Positions 20,032-21,964 of a stretch of 21,964 bases of DNA are shown piece after piece. Position numbers and translations under genes: made by a program. Positions within the stretch are counted from its first letter, which is position 1. Every line of letters starts with the position of its first letter. Source of the stretch: DATDSR01 sp036517855 (GTDB taxonomy: Bacteria; Patescibacteriota; Minisyncoccia; Phycocordibacterales; DATDSR01); NCBI GenBank assembly GCA_036517855.1, contig DATDSR010000001.1, positions 1 through 21,964 of the forward strand, given 5' to 3'. The notes below the pieces were generated by a model. It did no database searches. It was not told where the DNA came from and saw only the letters and a list, made by a program, of their open reading frames with translations.

Positions 20032-20547
20032 ATGCTAAGTGAAGCAAACAACAAGGAAAAGGAATTTGGTGAGGCGTACGAACAATACTCGGACGCGCTT
20101 TTTAAGTTTATCGCTATGCGCATAAAGGATCGCGAGCGAGCCAAGGATATGTTGCAAGATTGCTTCACCCGCACTTGGCAGGCGATAGTAGATGGCAAGG
20201 AGGTGGAGAATATGAGAGCCTTCTTATATAAGGTGGCGCGCAATTTAGTCATCGATGAGTATCGCTCGCACAAGAGTGTGTCGCTTGACGCTATGACCGA
20301 AGAGACAGGTTACGAAGTGGCATCTCGTTCGGGCGATAACCCAAGTATAGGAGCGGAGGTGGGTAAAATTCGCGAGGCTCTCGATAAATTACCCGAGGAG
20401 TATCGTGAGGTAGTGAGTATGCGCTACATCGACGAGCTTATGCCTGTAGAGATTGCCGAGATAGTAGGAGAGAGTGCCAATGCCGTATCGGTAAGGATTA
20501 ACCGCGGTGTCGTCATGTTAAGGGAGGCCTTACAGATAGAAAAATAA
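20032..20547 (+). CDS. ECF-type RNA polymerase sigma factor
   Basis: A 171-residue sigma-70 family protein of the extracytoplasmic function type. Region 2 spans about residues 14-85 (YEQYSDALFKFIAMRIKDRERAKDMLQDCFTRTW, FLYKVARNLVIDEYRSHK). Region 4 spans about 114-170 (LDKLPEEYREVVSMRYIDELMPVEIAEIVGESANAVSVRINRGVVMLREAL). Regions 1.2 and 3 are absent, as expected. ATG 20032 is chosen; an upstream TTG at 20017 adds five residues without support. TATTAT (19990-19995) could be its -10, but its -35 is unlike the main consensus, which would suit self-regulation. The next gene, with one membrane span, starts 6 nt later and is a candidate anti-sigma factor. Confidence 0.93.
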   Translation: MLSEANNKEKEFGEAYEQYSDALFKFIAMRIKDRERAKDMLQDCFTRTWQAIVDGKEVENMRAFLYKVARNLVIDEYRSHKSVSLDAMTEETGYEVASRSGDNPSIGAEVGKIREALDKLPEEYREVVSMRYIDELMPVEIAEIVGESANAVSVRINRGVVMLREALQIEK

Positions 20548-20553
20548 ATTTAT

Positions 20554-21054
20554 ATGAACGACGAATTTTTATCAAAACTTACGCAAGCGGCTCGCCAGGT
20601 CAAACTCGATCCGAGCGAGAAGGCCCGCATTGGCGCCAAACTTGGCGAATTTGTGAAAGCAAATCCCATCCCTAACGTTATAGCTCCCGCTAGTGCCGAA
20701 CCTTTCTCGGGTTCGCAGTTCTTCGGTCAACATTTTGGCATGCTTGCTGTTGCTTCTTTCTTGATTGTGGTGGGCGCTGGGATTGTGTCGGTGACCAGCG
20801 ATAATCCAGGCGTGTTTTCGCCAGTGCTTACTCCGGCCAGTGACAAGGCCAACCAACTTCCTTACTCAAGCACGCCCAATTCTCCTCGCGACACTTCCAC
20901 TGTGTCCCCAGCCAGCAAAGTAGAGCCGGTAAATCCTCCAGCCGAATCGTCGCAAGCTCTAACCCCCACCTCCACAATAGGCGCTACCACTACAACCGAT
21001 AGCCCTAAAGCTACCACCACCACACGTTCCCCCTCTAGTAACTTGTTGCCCTAA
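20554..21054 (+). CDS. Probable anti-sigma factor, single span
   Basis: A 166-residue protein. The N-terminal cytoplasmic part is short (about 1-58, FLSKLTQAARQVKLDPSEKARIGAKLGEFVKANP). One transmembrane helix follows at about 62-82 (FGMLAVASFLIVVGAGIVSV), then a Ser/Thr/Pro-rich outside region (about 83-166) ending in a run of TTTT- and SP-type residues. No zinc HxxxCxxC anti-sigma motif is present. The assignment rests on position, 6 nt after an ECF sigma gene, and on topology. The low-complexity tail looks like a wall-spanning stalk. The 3' end overlaps the convergent small membrane gene by 20 nt. Confidence 0.7.
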   Translation: MNDEFLSKLTQAARQVKLDPSEKARIGAKLGEFVKANPIPNVIAPASAEPFSGSQFFGQHFGMLAVASFLIVVGAGIVSVTSDNPGVFSPVLTPASDKANQLPYSSTPNSPRDTSTVSPASKVEPVNPPAESSQALTPTSTIGATTTTDSPKATTTTRSPSSNLLP

Positions 21055-21286
21055 GATCGGCTTCGATAGAATTTATATCGTCTGAATTACTTTGTTGGTT
21101 TAGCATTGCCTCGGTTGTGTTTGCGCTCTCGTCACTTGGCAGGTCGTTTTCAATAGCTGTCCCAGTTTCGTCAGTTGGGCTTGCACTTTGGTTGCGCCAC
21201 ATATAAATAGCACCTGCGATGAGCACTATCACTACGATTACTATTGCTATTGTTGAGCCATTGCCTCTTTGAGCGTTTGTTTGCAT
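21035..21286 (-). CDS. Small single-span membrane protein
   Basis: An 83-residue protein: a short polar N-terminus (MQTNAQRGNGST), one membrane helix (about 13-30, IAIVIVVIVLIAGAIYMW), then an acidic, Asn/Ser-rich tail (EIENDLPSDES-like). No family recognised. A TAAACT hexamer (21298-21293) ends 6 nt before the ATG, overlapping the hppA stop, again the leaderless layout. It converges on, and overlaps by 20 nt, the probable anti-sigma gene. It is 9 nt after hppA and may also be read through from it. Confidence 0.7.
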   Translation of the reverse strand: MQTNAQRGNGSTIAIVIVVIVLIAGAIYMWRNQSASPTDETGTAIENDLPSDESANTTEAMLNQQSNSDDINSIEADLRATSY

Positions 21287-21292
21287 GCTTGC

Positions 21293-21321
21293 AGTTTAAA
21301 CTATAAATGGAACGATGAGAA
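21293..21321 (-). promoter_or_regulatory. Possible leaderless promoter of the 21286 gene
   Basis: Minus strand: TTCTCA (21321-21316), 17-bp spacer, TAAACT (21298-21293), 6 nt, ATG. Both boxes match the consensus at four of six positions. Confidence 0.4.
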
Positions 21322-21964
21322 GAGCCACAATGTTGGCGACCTTAATCATTGGGTTAATAGCAGGACCTGCGGTGTCTTTGTAGGGGTCGCCCACGGTGTC
21401 ACCTGTAACTGCGGCTTGGTGAGCAGGGGACTTTTTGCCGCCATGGTGGCCGTCTTCGATATGCTTCTTAGCGTTGTCCCAAGCGGCTCCTCCGCTCGTC
21501 ATGGCAATAGCCATGAAGACACCAGTTACAATCAAACCCACGAGCAAACCACCTAGAGCCTTTGGGCCAAGCACCACACCGACCACGATGGGTACAAGTA
21601 CGGGCAGGAGAGCAGGCAAAATCATTTCTTTAATAGCAGATTTGGTGGCGATATCCACGGCTCTTTTGTAATCGGGTTTACCTGTGCCTGCCATCAAACC
21701 CGTGATTTCGCGGAATTGACGACGCACTTCCTCCACAATAGAGCCGGCGGCCTTGCCCACCGAACCCATGGCGAGAGAACTAAAGAGGTATGAGATGATG
21801 CCACCGATGAATAGGCCGATGATAACTTTTACCGAACCGAGGTCCATTGATGTGGAACTGCCGAGCTTGGCGAGCTCCTCGGTGTAGGCACTGAAGAGCA
21901 CAAGCGCGGCCATGCCGGCGGAGGCGATGGCGTAACCCTTGGTCACTGCCTTGGTGGTGTTGCC
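21296..21964 (-). CDS. hppA: Membrane-bound ion-pumping pyrophosphatase (partial, 5' end off window)
   Basis: Couples pyrophosphate hydrolysis to H+ (or Na+) export across the membrane. The last 223 codons are present, beginning in GNTTKAVTKGYAIASAGMAALVLFSAY. The GNTTKA motif carries Lys where K+-dependent enzymes have Ala, so this is predicted to be the K+-independent type. Further family signatures are GSVGKAAGSIVEEVRRQFREI, TSGGAAWDNAKKHIE and GDTVGDPYKDTAGPAINPMIKV, the pyrophosphate-binding end. The C-terminus is normal. The frame is open at the window edge with no start. Confidence 0.96.
   Translation of the reverse strand, partial: GNTTKAVTKGYAIASAGMAALVLFSAYTEELAKLGSSTSMDLGSVKVIIGLFIGGIISYLFSSLAMGSVGKAAGSIVEEVRRQFREITGLMAGTGKPDYKRAVDIATKSAIKEMILPALLPVLVPIVVGVVLGPKALGGLLVGLIVTGVFMAIAMTSGGAAWDNAKKHIEDGHHGGKKSPAHQAAVTGDTVGDPYKDTAGPAINPMIKVANIVALLIVPFIV

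Overview
The window looks like chromosomal DNA from a Candidate Phyla Radiation (Patescibacteria) bacterium, most likely of the Parcubacteria/Paceibacteria lineage. This is inferred from gene content and style, not from a marker-gene tree: very tight packing, a standard code with TGA used as stop, a trigger factor reduced to about half length, RNase Y, a K+-independent type membrane pyrophosphatase, TrmB and ORF6N proteins, a family I remember from Parcubacteria (14648-15256), and short palindromes embedded in coding sequence. No ribosomal RNA, CRISPR array, transposase or integrase is visible, and no stretch over about 230 bases lacks a gene.

Layout. Positions 1-2382: cca (partial) downstream of tRNA-Arg(TCG), then a divergent unit tRNA-Gly(GCC), tRNA-Arg(CCG), idi, yraN. 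Positions 2383-4539: an anchored secreted-type protein, a DUF1761 membrane protein and a TrmB-type regulator. Positions 4696-6321: a small membrane coiled-coil protein with an SPFH/band-7 protein. Positions 6475-8253: a 592-residue protein with a duplicated helical domain, one membrane span and a LysM-like C-terminus. Positions 8316-8621: tRNA-Gly(TCC), tRNA-Pro(TGG), tRNA-Pro(GGG). Positions 8654-11398: ORF6N, PHP phosphoesterase and alanine racemase. Positions 11402-13486: histidine kinase and double-receiver protein. Positions 13593-16249: HU, two SD-led orphan genes and a winged-helix protein. Positions 16251-19709: RNase Y, a small orphan and the tig-clpP operon. Positions 19811-21964: a 39-residue ORF, an ECF sigma factor with a probable anti-sigma partner, a small membrane protein and the 3' part of hppA.

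The main pattern is two styles of gene start. Six genes (starts at 3291, 8253, 12250, 13486, 19709 and 21286, all minus strand) have a -10-like hexamer ending only 6-7 nt before the start codon, which predicts leaderless mRNAs. Another set (starts at 4696, 5083, 14048, 15256, 18009 and 19930) has strong Shine-Dalgarno sequences and a 5' leader, and strong hairpin terminators close the units. Most of that second set encode proteins I cannot assign. A second pattern is in-frame palindromic insertions inside cca, yraN, alr (twice) and the kinase gene, which resemble mobile REP-like repeats.

Functionally the window mixes tRNA maturation (cca, tRNAs), isoprenoid and cell-wall precursors (idi, alr), protein and RNA quality control (tig, clpP, rny), signalling (kinase, double receiver, ECF sigma) and membrane energetics (hppA). 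All functions are assigned from motifs read by eye; no database search was run.
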